62,436 nucleotides of DNA. It comes from JABDOU01 sp041609995 (GTDB lineage: Bacteria; Actinomycetota; Acidimicrobiia; Spongiisociales; SHLN01). The first letter of the stretch is position 1; each line of letters opens with the position of its first letter. Below the pieces are notes generated by a model. The model had not been told where the DNA came from. It was given only the letters and a program-made list of their open reading frames with translations, and did no database searches. Location of the stretch: assembly GCA_041609995.1 (NCBI GenBank), contig JBFIPU010000007.1, forward strand, positions 1 to 62,436, read 5' to 3'. Made by a program: the position numbers and the translations under genes. Shown piece by piece: positions 51,399 to 59,683 of the stretch.

Positions 51399-51741
51399 CC
51401 ACAAGGGCGCAGAGCGCTCACATCAATGGTCCTCCGTCGAGAAGATGCGGAGCATCGGAAGACGGGGGAAGGTACCGCTGCGAAACAACGTGACGCAGGG
51501 TTAGGGCGAACATGAACCCACGTGCCAGGACCGTGGCATCTGATTCGAGCAACCGGTCTCAGCCACCAGTCGACGCGGATTGTCTTTTGCCCAACTACCC
51601 CTCTCCGGCCTTCGGCCTCCAAGCAAAGGAACTCGAAGCGTTCCCGCCTTTCCCAGCTGCGCGGCCTTCGGCAGCTTTCACTGGGACCATCAGGGGGTTA
51701 CGACGGGCGCTTTCACACGGTCGACCCGGCGTTCGCTGCGC
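51399..51741. other. Convergent intergenic region after rex
   Basis: 343 bases between the ends of rex (+) and the small membrane protein (-). No convincing gene. It contains GC-rich inverted repeats, including the nested hairpin at 51651-51686 and CGGCCTTCGGCC near 51606-51617. Checks by eye for RNase P, tmRNA and tRNA signatures were negative. Confidence 0.6.
51651..51686. terminator. Nested hairpin between convergent operons
   Basis: TCCCAG (51651-51656) pairs with CTGGGA (51681-51686), and CTGC (51657-51660) with GCAG (51671-51674), around a GC-rich 10-base loop. It could act as a terminator for the bc operon (-) and rex (+); no U run. Confidence 0.4.
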
Positions 51742-52083
51742 CTAGTCGGACTCGGATGACTCGAGGCGGTGCAAGGACACCGCGAACATGACGAACAAGA
51801 GGAGCGACACGAGGAAGAAGGCAGCCGGGATGATACGAATCTCGAAGGCGTTGAGCCCCTCGATCTCGCGTGGGCGAGGCCCCCGGGGGGCGTACATGAT
51901 GAACAACAGGCTGTTGAGAGCGGTCCAGCCGAAGAGGCCGACGCCGGCAACCCGGAATCCGACCCGCTTGCCCAGGTTCGTGTAGAGGAGCAAGTACACC
52001 GAGCCGTAGAACACGAGGATCGAACCGATGGATACGAACAGGCCCCGGAAGAGGAGGCTTTCGGGGAGTGTGATGTCGATCAT
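51742..52083 (-). CDS. Small membrane protein of the bc-type respiratory operon
   Basis: 113 residues with three predicted membrane helices (LLFRGLFVSIGSILVFYGSV, FGWTALNSLLFIMYA, IPAAFFLVSLLLFVMFAVSL). It is not recognised as a known subunit. The ATG directly abuts the cytochrome c stop with a GGAG site, so it is the last gene of the operon and may be an accessory subunit or assembly factor of the bc-type complex. No metal-ligand motifs. Confidence 0.72.
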   Translation of the reverse strand: MIDITLPESLLFRGLFVSIGSILVFYGSVYLLLYTNLGKRVGFRVAGVGLFGWTALNSLLFIMYAPRGPRPREIEGLNAFEIRIIPAAFFLVSLLLFVMFAVSLHRLESSESD

Positions 52084-53586
52084 CTAGAGACTCCGTTCGT
52101 ATTCGACGATCAAGTCGATGTCTTCTGCGCTGAGCACTGCGCCGAACCCTGGCATCCACCCGCGCCCGATCCCGTTGGTTCCGTATCCGATGCCGTTGTC
52201 CGAGCCGTTGACGATGAAGTTGACGTGGCTGTCGCGGTCCGGGAACTGGACGATGGTGCGGCCGTCCCGCAATGAAGGGCCGAAACCGCCGGCGCCGGGC
52301 TCAACCGTGAACGGCACACCCGCTGACCATCCCGAGGTGTGGCACCGGGCACAATAGGCCGAATACAGCCCGTACGCCCTCTCGGCGGTAGCCACATCGC
52401 CCCCGAAGGCGCGCTCGGCCAGCGCATCGAAGTCGACGTCGTAGCGGGCGGTCGCCTGGCTGGCGACGAGGGCGTTGAGACCTGCTTGCGCGCCGGCCAG
52501 GATCGGTTCCTGGTTGGCGGCGACGGGGGCCACGGCGCCGAGATCGGCTGCCAACGCTGCGATGATCTGCCGAACCAACTGCAGGTCGCGGGTCGGTTCG
52601 CCCAGTTCGTTCAGTTCGCTGAAGGGGTCTTCGGGATCCAGTGTGACCCGGATGGCGGTGGTGCCGATCGTGTCGCGCCCGAGCCGGTCGGCGGCGTCGT
52701 CGAGGAGACGGTTGATCTTGAGCTCGTCGTCGTCGGACAATCCGTCCTGGTCCGTGTCGAGGCCGTTGGGGGCTTCTGCCACCAGGCGGCGCAGCTCACC
52801 CGGGGCGATCCCCTGGTCCTCGTCTGGCACCTGTACCAGGTTGCGAAGGATCGCGGCCACGGCCGGGGCATCTTCGATTTCGGCGATGGTCATCTGCTGG
52901 TCCTCGATGAACCGCACGTAGATGTCGTTGGCGTTCTTGACCCTGTCCAGTTCGGCCTCGACCTTTCCATCTGTCTGGGCGATGGCCTCGGCCTGAGAGA
53001 TCTGGATGCTCTCCAGGTAGTTGAGGAGGTCGTCCAGCTCTTGCTCGTTGGCAGGTCCGCCGACCTCGACACCCCAGGCCGGCATCGGCGTGCCGGGTCG
53101 GCCGTACACCAGCCAGTACCGGATCTCTTCGCGGGAGTACCGATAGAAGATGTCGTTGAGAGCCGGTGCCGCCCACGACACGGTCACGCCCGTTGTTGAT
53201 TCGTTGAAGGTGGCGGCGCCGCCCACGCCGTCTACGCCGTGGCAGCCGGCGCAGCCGAATCCGTGGCCGGTGGCGCCGTCTGCCACGAACAGCTCGTGGC
53301 CTCGTTCGACCGATTCCTCATGGAACTTTTCTTCGAAGGCGGCCTGTCGCCCCAGCTCGGTGGCGAAATAGACCGGGATGCCCACCGCCATGAACGCGCT
53401 CACGGCCAGGGCCCAGGTGAGCGTCTTGTTGAGACGTTTGCTCTCCATTTCGTCGTTGGTGGCGGGTGGCGCCAGGTTGGGGGCGATTTCCCCTGCTCGG
53501 GGGGCGCGGCCCGAGTTGGCGAGCATGATCAACCCGATCGCGAGAACGGTTACTGCTACGGCGACGGCAACGGGCCCGAACGACAT
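52084..53586 (-). CDS. Membrane-bound two-haem cytochrome c of the bc-type operon
   Basis: 500 residues. Two N-terminal membrane segments (PVAVAVAVTVLAIGLIMLA; TWALAVSAFMAVGIPVYF) precede a first cytochrome c domain with CAGCH at 112-116 and a distal Met region (GTPMPAWG). A middle domain contains a canonical 12-residue EF-hand loop at 277-288 (DTDQDGLSDDDE). The C-terminal cytochrome c domain has CARCH at 412-416 and GRGWMPGFG. It should carry electrons from the Rieske/b6 complex to an oxidase. Its start shares one base with the rieske stop (TGATG). The EF-hand insert between haems is unusual. Confidence 0.88.
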   Translation of the reverse strand: MSFGPVAVAVAVTVLAIGLIMLANSGRAPRAGEIAPNLAPPATNDEMESKRLNKTLTWALAVSAFMAVGIPVYFATELGRQAAFEEKFHEESVERGHELFVADGATGHGFGCAGCHGVDGVGGAATFNESTTGVTVSWAAPALNDIFYRYSREEIRYWLVYGRPGTPMPAWGVEVGGPANEQELDDLLNYLESIQISQAEAIAQTDGKVEAELDRVKNANDIYVRFIEDQQMTIAEIEDAPAVAAILRNLVQVPDEDQGIAPGELRRLVAEAPNGLDTDQDGLSDDDELKINRLLDDAADRLGRDTIGTTAIRVTLDPEDPFSELNELGEPTRDLQLVRQIIAALAADLGAVAPVAANQEPILAGAQAGLNALVASQATARYDVDFDALAERAFGGDVATAERAYGLYSAYCARCHTSGWSAGVPFTVEPGAGGFGPSLRDGRTIVQFPDRDSHVNFIVNGSDNGIGYGTNGIGRGWMPGFGAVLSAEDIDLIVEYERSL

Positions 53587-54410
53587 CAGCAGCTGGGTCC
53601 CTGGGGATAGAGGATCGTGAACTTGTCGGCCTTGGCGGTTTGTTCGACAATGCCGGTGTTGATCAGCAGGCGGTTGTTCTCGACGGCCACCTGGAAACGG
53701 TCGAGGTTGCGTGGTGCCGGACCGGCGAAGTACTCGCCATGGGCGTTGTACTTGGACCCGTGGCACGGGCATTCAAAACCCTGCGACGAGGCACACCAAG
53801 GAACCCGGCATCCCAGGTGCACGCATTTCTGCCAGATGGCGGTGAACCCTCCGGCGATCACGGGAATGCCTTCGAACGATGTGCCGGTCGCCGACGACTC
53901 GTCGAACGGCATCACGTAGGACTGGGCTTCGGCGATGTACAAGGGCTGGATCCGCCCCTCCGGTGTCGAGGTCAGCTCCCTGATGTCCTCCAGGTCGCCG
54001 GCGTCGATCACCGATCCAAAGCCACCCGACAGCTTGGGCCAGGCAAACGCCAGGGAGGTGCCGATGAAGGCGGCGATGTACAGTCCGAACGAGGCGCCAA
54101 TGGCACGGTTGAGGAACCGCCGGCGGCTCTCGCCGAACTCGCTCTCGGTGATCTTGATCACCGGAGGCTCCGCCGGCTCCGGGGGTTCGTCCTCGGGGGC
54201 GGGTTCCACATCGGTCACGGTCGCCACCCGGCTCTCGGCCTCGACCTGGCGCACTTCGGTACGGCGGCGGCTCGCCTCTTTGGCGCGGCGGTCGAATGTG
54301 CCGACGGCGGCCTGCTGCCGTTCGCGCCGGAACGCCAGCGAGAAGACGCCGATGGCGCCCACGAGAGCAATGAGAGAAATGGCCAGTGCGATGAGTTGTC
54401 CGTTTGTCAT
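53586..54410 (-). CDS. qcrA: Rieske [2Fe-2S] subunit of the bc-type complex
   Basis: 274 residues. The cluster motifs are CVHLGC (ligands C196, H198; C201 for the disulfide) and CPCHGS (C214, H217; C216). Two membrane helices (about 7-27 and 104-123) flank a 75-residue charged, Pro/Glu-rich cytoplasmic loop, a layout closer to actinobacterial QcrA than to the single-TM Rieske proteins of proteobacteria. SRRRFLNRAIG before TM2 is a partial twin-arginine-like element. It accepts electrons from quinol at Qo. It overlaps subunit IV upstream by four bases. Confidence 0.93.
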   Translation of the reverse strand: MTNGQLIALAISLIALVGAIGVFSLAFRRERQQAAVGTFDRRAKEASRRRTEVRQVEAESRVATVTDVEPAPEDEPPEPAEPPVIKITESEFGESRRRFLNRAIGASFGLYIAAFIGTSLAFAWPKLSGGFGSVIDAGDLEDIRELTSTPEGRIQPLYIAEAQSYVMPFDESSATGTSFEGIPVIAGGFTAIWQKCVHLGCRVPWCASSQGFECPCHGSKYNAHGEYFAGPAPRNLDRFQVAVENNRLLINTGIVEQTAKADKFTILYPQGPSC

Positions 54411-55381
54411 TCCAACCAGTCCAATAAGTCGTCGAAGAAGACCCCGTCGGTCCAGGGGTAGGTGAAGTTGAAACCCGGGCCCCGGAAGAACGAGCCGATG
54501 ATGCCGAGGGTGGCCGCCCCCATCAGAAAGAACGTGAACATCATGATGGCGAACTTCCGTTCCGATGGCCGGGTAGCCGGATTGCGATCGATGTACGGGA
54601 TGGCCGCCAGGCCGACCAGGCCGATCAGCCCCGGGATCAACACCCCGGCGATCTGCGGGTCGAAGTAGGACAGCAGTTCTTGCAACCCGAGAAAGTACCA
54701 GGGCGCCTTCGACGGGTTCGGCGTCAGATTGAAGTTGGCGGCCTCGAGCAGCGGGGCGTTGATGATGACCGACAGCACGAGAAGAAAGGCCGTCATTCCC
54801 ATCAGGGCCACGAATTCCGCGGCTACCAGGTGGGGCCAGGTGTTGACCTTGTCGACCGGCTCAGACTTGACCTGCTGGATGGCCTTGGACTTGACGACCG
54901 TGAGGAGCCGCTGGGTCCGAACTCCCTCCGGAGCGGGCGCCATGGCCGGGGCAGCAGCTGCCGCGGGTGCCGCGGCCGGGGCGGCGGCGGGAGCGCCTGC
55001 CGCGGGAGCCGCGGTCGGGACCGGCACTCCGGCCATGTCGGCGAGCACGACCTCGACCCCGACTCCTTGCGCCTTGGCTTTGGCCTCGGCCGAGCGCATG
55101 AGCAGCTTGGCGGGCATGCCCGACTTCTCGGCTGCGGCTGCGGCGAGGTCATCGAGGGACATCGCAGAAGCTGCCGGGGCGGCACCAGCGGCGGGAGCGG
55201 CGGGGGCGGCCGGGGCGGCGGGGGCGGCGGGAGCGCCGGCCGGTACTTCAACTCCGGCCCATTGGGCAAGGACGGCCTCGACCGACGTGCCGTCGGCCTT
55301 GGCCCGGGCCTGGGCCGAGCGTTCGACCATGGTGGCCGGGTATCCGGTTGCCGCCGCCGCCTGAGCTATGAGTTCTTCCAT
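54407..55381 (-). CDS. Cytochrome b subunit IV-like protein with duplicated RSAxARAKA N-terminal modules
   Basis: 324 residues. Residues about 155-324 are the C-terminal half of cytochrome b (b6f subunit IV-like) with three membrane helices and the Qo-site segment NPSKAPWYFLGLQELLSYFD. The N-terminal 150 residues are unexpected: two copies of a about 45-residue three-helix-like unit (1-47 and 74-121), each with RSA(Q/E)A(R/K)AKA, followed by VLAxxAG, and joined by Ala/Pro repeats. This module also begins the CcoP-like protein at 59684. I do not recognise it as a known domain; it lies on the cytoplasmic side by topology. The stop overlaps rieske by four bases. Confidence 0.88.
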   Translation of the reverse strand: MEELIAQAAAATGYPATMVERSAQARAKADGTSVEAVLAQWAGVEVPAGAPAAPAAPAAPAAPAAGAAPAASAMSLDDLAAAAAEKSGMPAKLLMRSAEAKAKAQGVGVEVVLADMAGVPVPTAAPAAGAPAAAPAAAPAAAAAPAMAPAPEGVRTQRLLTVVKSKAIQQVKSEPVDKVNTWPHLVAAEFVALMGMTAFLLVLSVIINAPLLEAANFNLTPNPSKAPWYFLGLQELLSYFDPQIAGVLIPGLIGLVGLAAIPYIDRNPATRPSERKFAIMMFTFFLMGAATLGIIGSFFRGPGFNFTYPWTDGVFFDDLLDWLE

Positions 55382-55393
55382 GTTCGCCTCGCC

Positions 55394-56179
55394 TTAGAGC
55401 GGCCCCGAGATGCCGCCGTCCTTGCGCACCCTCCAGAAGTGGACCGCCATGAAGATCACGATGATGAACGGCAGGAACAGCACGTGCCCCACGTAGAAGC
55501 GCAGGAGCGTCGCCCCGGAGATCTGCACGCCTGCCAGCAGCACGTAGGAAACCTGGTTGCCGATCACGGGCGCGAACGCGCCCATGTTCGATCCCACCGT
55601 GATGGCCCACAGGGCAAGCTGGTCCCAGGGCAAGAGGTAGCCGGTGAAGGACAGCAGCAATGTCAACAACAGCAATACCACCCCGATGACCCAGTTGAAT
55701 TCCCGGGGCGGTTTGTAGGCGCCGTGGTAGAAGACGCGCGCCATGTGGAGGAACACGGTCAGCACCATGAGGTGGGCTCCCCACCGGTGGATGTTGCGCA
55801 TCAGGGTTCCGAACGTGACCGACGTGGCGAGCGCTTCGATGTCGGCGTAAGCGCGTTCCTCCGACGGCGTGTAATAGAACATCAGGAAGATGCCCGTGAT
55901 CGTCAGCACGATGAAGAGGAAGAACGACAGGCCGCCGAGACACAGGGTGTAGGACAGGCGCACGCCGTGGCGCTTCACCTTGACCGGATGGAGGTGATAG
56001 AGCACGTTGTTCATGATCACGTACGACCGCCCGCGGGGGCTGTCGGTGTACCCGGCGCGGAACGGAGATCCTGGGCGAAACACGCTCTCCCAGAACTGGC
56101 TTTGGCGGATCTTTTTCGGCGCAGTTGTCACCGATTCGCGGACCCGGTCCAGCAGGCCTACGTTTTCATCTCCGGCCAC
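55394..56179 (-). CDS. qcrB: Cytochrome b6-type subunit (N-terminal half of cytochrome b)
   Basis: 261 residues, four membrane helices. Haem ligands are paired as H131/H145 (IHRWGAHLMVLTVFLHMARV) and H232/H247 (YVGHVLFLPFII, then MAVHFWR), as in b6-type proteins, together with GYLLPWDQLALWA. Cytochrome b is split, with the C-terminal half encoded by the next gene as in b6f and some menaquinol complexes, unlike the fused actinobacterial qcrB. GTG 56179 has AAGGGAG upstream. It lies 12 bases upstream of subunit IV and just after the ferredoxin gene. Confidence 0.92.
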   Translation of the reverse strand: MAGDENVGLLDRVRESVTTAPKKIRQSQFWESVFRPGSPFRAGYTDSPRGRSYVIMNNVLYHLHPVKVKRHGVRLSYTLCLGGLSFFLFIVLTITGIFLMFYYTPSEERAYADIEALATSVTFGTLMRNIHRWGAHLMVLTVFLHMARVFYHGAYKPPREFNWVIGVVLLLLTLLLSFTGYLLPWDQLALWAITVGSNMGAFAPVIGNQVSYVLLAGVQISGATLLRFYVGHVLFLPFIIVIFMAVHFWRVRKDGGISGPL

Positions 56180-56196
56180 GTTCGATTGGCTCCCTT

Positions 56197-56667
56197 CTAC
56201 CAGCGGATCCCGTACGTATATCCGTTCTTGAAATCTCTGTCCCCATTGTCGACCTCCCACGGCCGGTCCGCCAAACCCAGATCTTCGGCCTGGGCCGCCA
56301 GCGAGCCCTCGAACTTGCCGAGCGTGATGACATTGGTCGGGCATCGATCGATGCACAGCGCGCACCGGGTGCATTCGTCCTCGTCGACCACGAACACGCC
56401 CCACTGCGTGTTGTCCTCCTCCGGATAAATCCCGTCGTCACCAGGATGGGCGACGTTGATCGCTTCGTCGATCACGTCGACCGAGAGGTAGTGGATGCAC
56501 TTCCACGGGCAGATGTCGACGCACCCCTCACACAGGATGCACTCGGCCTGGTTGATGTGGAGGAACTGCTTGGGCCTGACGTTGCCCTGGACCCAGGCGG
56601 GATCGACCTCCATGAGCTGGTAGTCGTCTCGAAACGGAGGGGTCTCCACCCAGGCCTCACCGGCCAT
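56197..56667 (-). CDS. 8Fe ferredoxin-type subunit of the bc-type operon
   Basis: 156 residues. Two [4Fe-4S] motifs: C43ILCEGCVDIC53P and C99TRCALCIDRC109P, both C-x2-C-x2-C-x3-C-P. The first is followed by an extra Cys (WKC). A long N-terminal extension (PPFRDDYQLMEVDPAWVQGN) and about 45 residues between the clusters are unlike free ferredoxins and suggest a subunit docked to the membrane complex. An iron-sulfur ferredoxin within a quinol-cytochrome c operon could offer another electron entry. ATG 56667 has GGAG six bases upstream and overlaps the previous gene by 11 bases. Confidence 0.88.
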   Translation of the reverse strand: MAGEAWVETPPFRDDYQLMEVDPAWVQGNVRPKQFLHINQAECILCEGCVDICPWKCIHYLSVDVIDEAINVAHPGDDGIYPEEDNTQWGVFVVDEDECTRCALCIDRCPTNVITLGKFEGSLAAQAEDLGLADRPWEVDNGDRDFKNGYTYGIRW

Positions 56668-57256
56668 TGCCGGCTCCAACCTGCAGGGGGCGTCCGTAGT
56701 CGGACACCGCGACGGGCTTGGTGGCGGTCTTGGAGGCCTTGTACATCTCCTGGACCTTGTAGGCGCCGTAAATCAAGGCGATCGTGGCGTTCGTGTAGTA
56801 CCCGGCGGAGATCAGGTCTTTCAGCACGCGGAAGCTGATGGTGACCTCGTTGTTGAGCACGAGCCAGGCGGGAACGGTGAAAGCCGGACGCGACGTCCAC
56901 GCCAGCGGTCCCTGGGCCAGGTTCAACCATTCGGATGGGATGATCCCGAAGTAGAGGATCAGCTGGTACCAGGCCAACATCGCCGCGAACGAGGCACGCG
57001 CCCAGGTCATCGGCTTGTCGTAAATCCAGGCCCAGAACGCGCCGACGACCGCAATCTGACTGCCGCCGACGGCGATCAACTGTCCGATCGTGTAATAGAC
57101 CCAACCGCGCGGGATGAAGGGCCAGCCGATCCGCCGGCCGAACTCATCGAACTCGGGCAGGCGGGTCCAGTGGGCGATCATGACGCCGACGAAAACGGTG
57201 ATCAAACCGACCGCAATGGCCGTGATCCCTATGAGGTTTTTTCGACGTTGCGGCAT
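56657..57256 (-). CDS. Polytopic membrane protein, first gene of the bc-type operon
   Basis: 199 residues with about four membrane helices (IGITAIAVGLITVFVGVMIA, WVYYTIGQLIAVGGSQIAVV, ASFAAMLAWYQLILYFGII, and near ATIALIYGAYKV). It is not recognised as a canonical bc subunit. Conserved-looking aromatic loops (RRIGWPFIPRGWVYY) could line a quinone site. ATG 57256 has GGAG four bases upstream. Expressed first in the operon, next to the ferredoxin, so it may anchor that subunit to the membrane; this is inference from position only. Confidence 0.75.
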   Translation of the reverse strand: MPQRRKNLIGITAIAVGLITVFVGVMIAHWTRLPEFDEFGRRIGWPFIPRGWVYYTIGQLIAVGGSQIAVVGAFWAWIYDKPMTWARASFAAMLAWYQLILYFGIIPSEWLNLAQGPLAWTSRPAFTVPAWLVLNNEVTISFRVLKDLISAGYYTNATIALIYGAYKVQEMYKASKTATKPVAVSDYGRPLQVGAGNGR

Positions 57257-57721
57257 GGAGCTCCGGGCTGGATCTTGCGTTCATATTACGGCGGCCCCGG
57301 GGGTGACTGGTAACCGGGAACGCGAAAGGCGAACTCGGCCGCCTGCGGCCGCAACAGGGGCTCCGTTGCACCTAACTAAGCTCCGCTCGCGCCGTGCTGG
57401 ATCGTTGATCGGCCAGTTCGGCGGGTGTGGCGGCCCCGCCGTCAACGTCGGTTGCCTGGCCCTCAGGCCGGCTGCCGACGGTTGGGTCGCCGGCACCTCC
57501 CGCACGCCGGATGGGCCGGCGGGACGACGACCAGTGGGGCGACGACAGGTGTCAGGTGGCACCCGTCGCATGAGACAATAAGTGAGATGGCGAACCGGCA
57601 GCGAGCGCGGCGACATGAGCGCATTGGACGGCACATCGCAGCGGACAAGTGAGCAAAACGGACGAATGAGCCAAGTGGATTCGAGCACAACCAGACGACA
57701 GCCACACAGTCGGGAGCGTGC
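57257..57721. other. Divergent intergenic region between the bc-type and CcoN-like operons
   Basis: 465 bases holding the promoters for both operons. There are GC-rich inverted repeats, for example CGCCGG/CCGGCG at 57505-57521, and an Arg-rich 21-codon ORF (57587-57652) plus a 37-codon ORF that overlaps the CcoN-like start, both without credible support. No tRNA, no known riboswitch motif and no clear Rex site were seen. Confidence 0.6.
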
Positions 57722-59149
57722 GTGACCGTCGAGACGGGCGAGTCGATGGAGTCGGGGATGGCGGATGAGCAGCCGGGCGAGCCGACGGTGGTCTTCAACG
57801 ATGGCCCAGCCAAGCTCGCGTTTCGAGTCGGTGGGTTGTTCCTCGTTGCCGGCCTGGCAGCCCTCCTACTCCAGGCGCTCCGGCTCAGTGCTCCGGATCT
57901 GTTGAACGTTGCGGGCGTCTCGTTCGGCCGACTGCAGCCGGCGGCATGGGGATCACTCACCTTTGGCTGGGCGGTCGTCGCTGCCCTCGGGGCCGCCTAC
58001 TACGTCGTGCCGCGCCTGGTCGGCCCTCTGCGCCTCGCACCGCTCGCACATGTATCGGTGCTCGCCGTTGCGGTCGGAACGCTCATCGGAATCGTGGCCG
58101 TACTGTTGCTCGAATCGGCCCCCGGCGCCCAACTCGAGTTCCCGATCTATGCCGACGCCCTCATCATCGCCGGGCTCGTGTTGGGCACGGGCGTGGTTGT
58201 CGAGACCACCCGCAACCGTCGCGCCTTCATCTCAATTTGGTTCTACGCGGCGTCGTTCGTCTTCGGAGCGCTGGGCCTGCTGCTCGCCAATCTGCCCTTT
58301 GACGGCCTCGCCCACGCTCTGAGCCTTCGGGTGGGGCAGGCATCGGTGTGGACCCTGATCATCGGGGGGGCGGTCGGGACGCTGTACTTCTTGATTCCGC
58401 GGGCCGCCGGCAACGCCCTCTACTCGGCGAAGCTGTCAGCCATATCGTTCTGGACCCTGTTCGGAGTCTTCGGCTGGATCGGACCGGCGCTGATGACCTA
58501 TGGTCCAGCCCCCGCCTGGCTCGACACCATCGGGGCCTTGTTTGCCATCGCCACCCTCGTGCCGGTGGCGGCCGTATTGGGCAACCTCGGCCTCACCCTG
58601 CAGGGCCGGTGGCCCGACATCACCGGGTCGTCGGTTCTCACATTGTCGGTTGCCTCCCTTGCGTCACTTGCGCTGCTCAGCATTCACCTGATGGGGCTGG
58701 GGGTGCGGTCCTCCTCGGCCGTGGTCCAGTTCACGCCGTGGGTAGAGGCCGGCCCGATGCTGGTCGTTGCCGGAGTTGCGACGTTTGCCTTCCTTGCCCT
58801 CAGGGTCGAAGCGGCCGGCGATCGGGCCGTGTCGTGGCCGCTGCGGGGGCTCATCGGAGCGGTGTTCGGTCTCGTACTGGTTATATGGATCAACGGGCTG
58901 GCCACCGGGCTCACCTGGCTGTCCGGTCCCAACTCACAGGACTTCACCAATGCCGGACCCGGGTTTTCGAACACCATCGTCCAGCAGGTCGGCTTCGACG
59001 TGGTGCGCTGGGTCCTGTGGATCCCGATCGTGGCCGGAGCCGCCTTCGCCTACCTGACGTGGACCAGGTGGAACGACGAATTGATCGAACCGGTCGAGCT
59101 GTCGCCAGAGCCTTCCATCGAGGTCGCAACGGAGGCCAACGATGCCTAG
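57722..59149 (+). CDS. CcoN-fold haem-copper oxidase-like protein lacking all metal-ligand histidines
   Basis: 475 residues, about twelve membrane helices. It follows the cbb3 subunit I pattern closely: SFGRLQPAAWGSLTFGW; YYVVPRL; VGQASVWTLIIGGAVGTLYF; IPRAAGNALYSAKLSAISFW; GWIGPALMTYGPAPAWLDTI. Yet the canonical ligands are replaced: RLxPxH to RLQPAA (A74/A75), GH to G205-Q206, GPHHLH to GPALMT (A256, L257), HYTDW to QFTPW (Q336), and GHVH to AGPM. Only three His remain (110, 198, 322), none at ligand positions. The protein should bind no haem b, b3 or CuB. The ORF is intact and is followed by overlapping ccoO-like and ccoP-like genes, so it is probably a structural scaffold. GTG 57722, ATG 57746 and ATG 57758 are possible starts. 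Confidence 0.82.
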   Translation: MTVETGESMESGMADEQPGEPTVVFNDGPAKLAFRVGGLFLVAGLAALLLQALRLSAPDLLNVAGVSFGRLQPAAWGSLTFGWAVVAALGAAYYVVPRLVGPLRLAPLAHVSVLAVAVGTLIGIVAVLLLESAPGAQLEFPIYADALIIAGLVLGTGVVVETTRNRRAFISIWFYAASFVFGALGLLLANLPFDGLAHALSLRVGQASVWTLIIGGAVGTLYFLIPRAAGNALYSAKLSAISFWTLFGVFGWIGPALMTYGPAPAWLDTIGALFAIATLVPVAAVLGNLGLTLQGRWPDITGSSVLTLSVASLASLALLSIHLMGLGVRSSSAVVQFTPWVEAGPMLVVAGVATFAFLALRVEAAGDRAVSWPLRGLIGAVFGLVLVIWINGLATGLTWLSGPNSQDFTNAGPGFSNTIVQQVGFDVVRWVLWIPIVAGAAFAYLTWTRWNDELIEPVELSPEPSIEVATEANDA

Positions 59150-59681
59150 CACCATCGGATTGGGGAGAATGCTGTTCGGCATCATCGTGCTGTTCGTTGT
59201 CATGGTCATGACGGTGGTGGTCTTTCCCGCCGTCGAGTCCGGTCAGGCAGACCCGTCGCTGCGGGCGATCACGTATGGAAATCTCGATGCCTTCGCTGCC
59301 GGTGCCTCCTCGCCGCAGGCGGCAGATGCATTGGCGGAGCTCGGCGTGGCAGCGGTCGATGTCCATGACGGCTGGGTGCTGTATCGCAACGAGGGCTGTG
59401 TGCAGTGCCACACCCAGCAGGTACGCGCCATCGTCACCGACGTCGGGCTCGGCCCCGTGGTCGGAGCCGCCGACATCGCTCTGACGCCGTTCGACCTCAC
59501 CGGCCACCAACGCCTCGGACCCGACCTTTCCTCGGTGGGAACCCGGCTCGGCTCCGATGAGCTGGAGACCGTGATCACCGACGCATCTCAACGGCACGGG
59601 TGGACGACGATGCCGGCGTACGATTATCTGACCGCAGACGAGATCAGCGATCTCGTCTCCTATCTGTCCACACTGAGGTAG
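59142..59681 (+). CDS. CcoO-like membrane-anchored monohaem cytochrome c
   Basis: 179 residues. One N-terminal membrane helix (MLFGIIVLFVVMVMTVVVF), then a cytochrome c domain with YRNEGCVQCHTQQVRAI (CxxCH) and RLGPDLSSVGTRL, ending with TTMPAYDYLTADEISDL. The EGCxxCHxQxxR and MPAY strings are CcoO (FixO) hallmarks; Met of MPAY is the likely distal haem ligand. It overlaps the CcoN-like gene by eight bases and precedes the CcoP-like gene by two. It has lost part of the usual CcoO length (about 200-240 residues). It would transfer electrons through an otherwise metal-free scaffold. Confidence 0.88.
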   Translation: MPSTIGLGRMLFGIIVLFVVMVMTVVVFPAVESGQADPSLRAITYGNLDAFAAGASSPQAADALAELGVAAVDVHDGWVLYRNEGCVQCHTQQVRAIVTDVGLGPVVGAADIALTPFDLTGHQRLGPDLSSVGTRLGSDELETVITDASQRHGWTTMPAYDYLTADEISDLVSYLSTLR

Positions 59682-59683
59682 GC

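Noticed and set aside
51399..51741. RNase P, tmRNA or another housekeeping RNA after rex
   Set aside because: None of the conserved core strings of these RNAs could be found.
57587..57725. Two short ORFs (21 and 37 codons) ahead of the CcoN-like gene
   Set aside because: Arg- and Ser/Thr-rich peptides without ribosome sites or similarity; probably chance in the control region.
57722..59149. CcoN-like gene as a decaying pseudogene
   Set aside because: No frameshift or stop, full length, and it overlaps a functional-looking ccoO-like gene.
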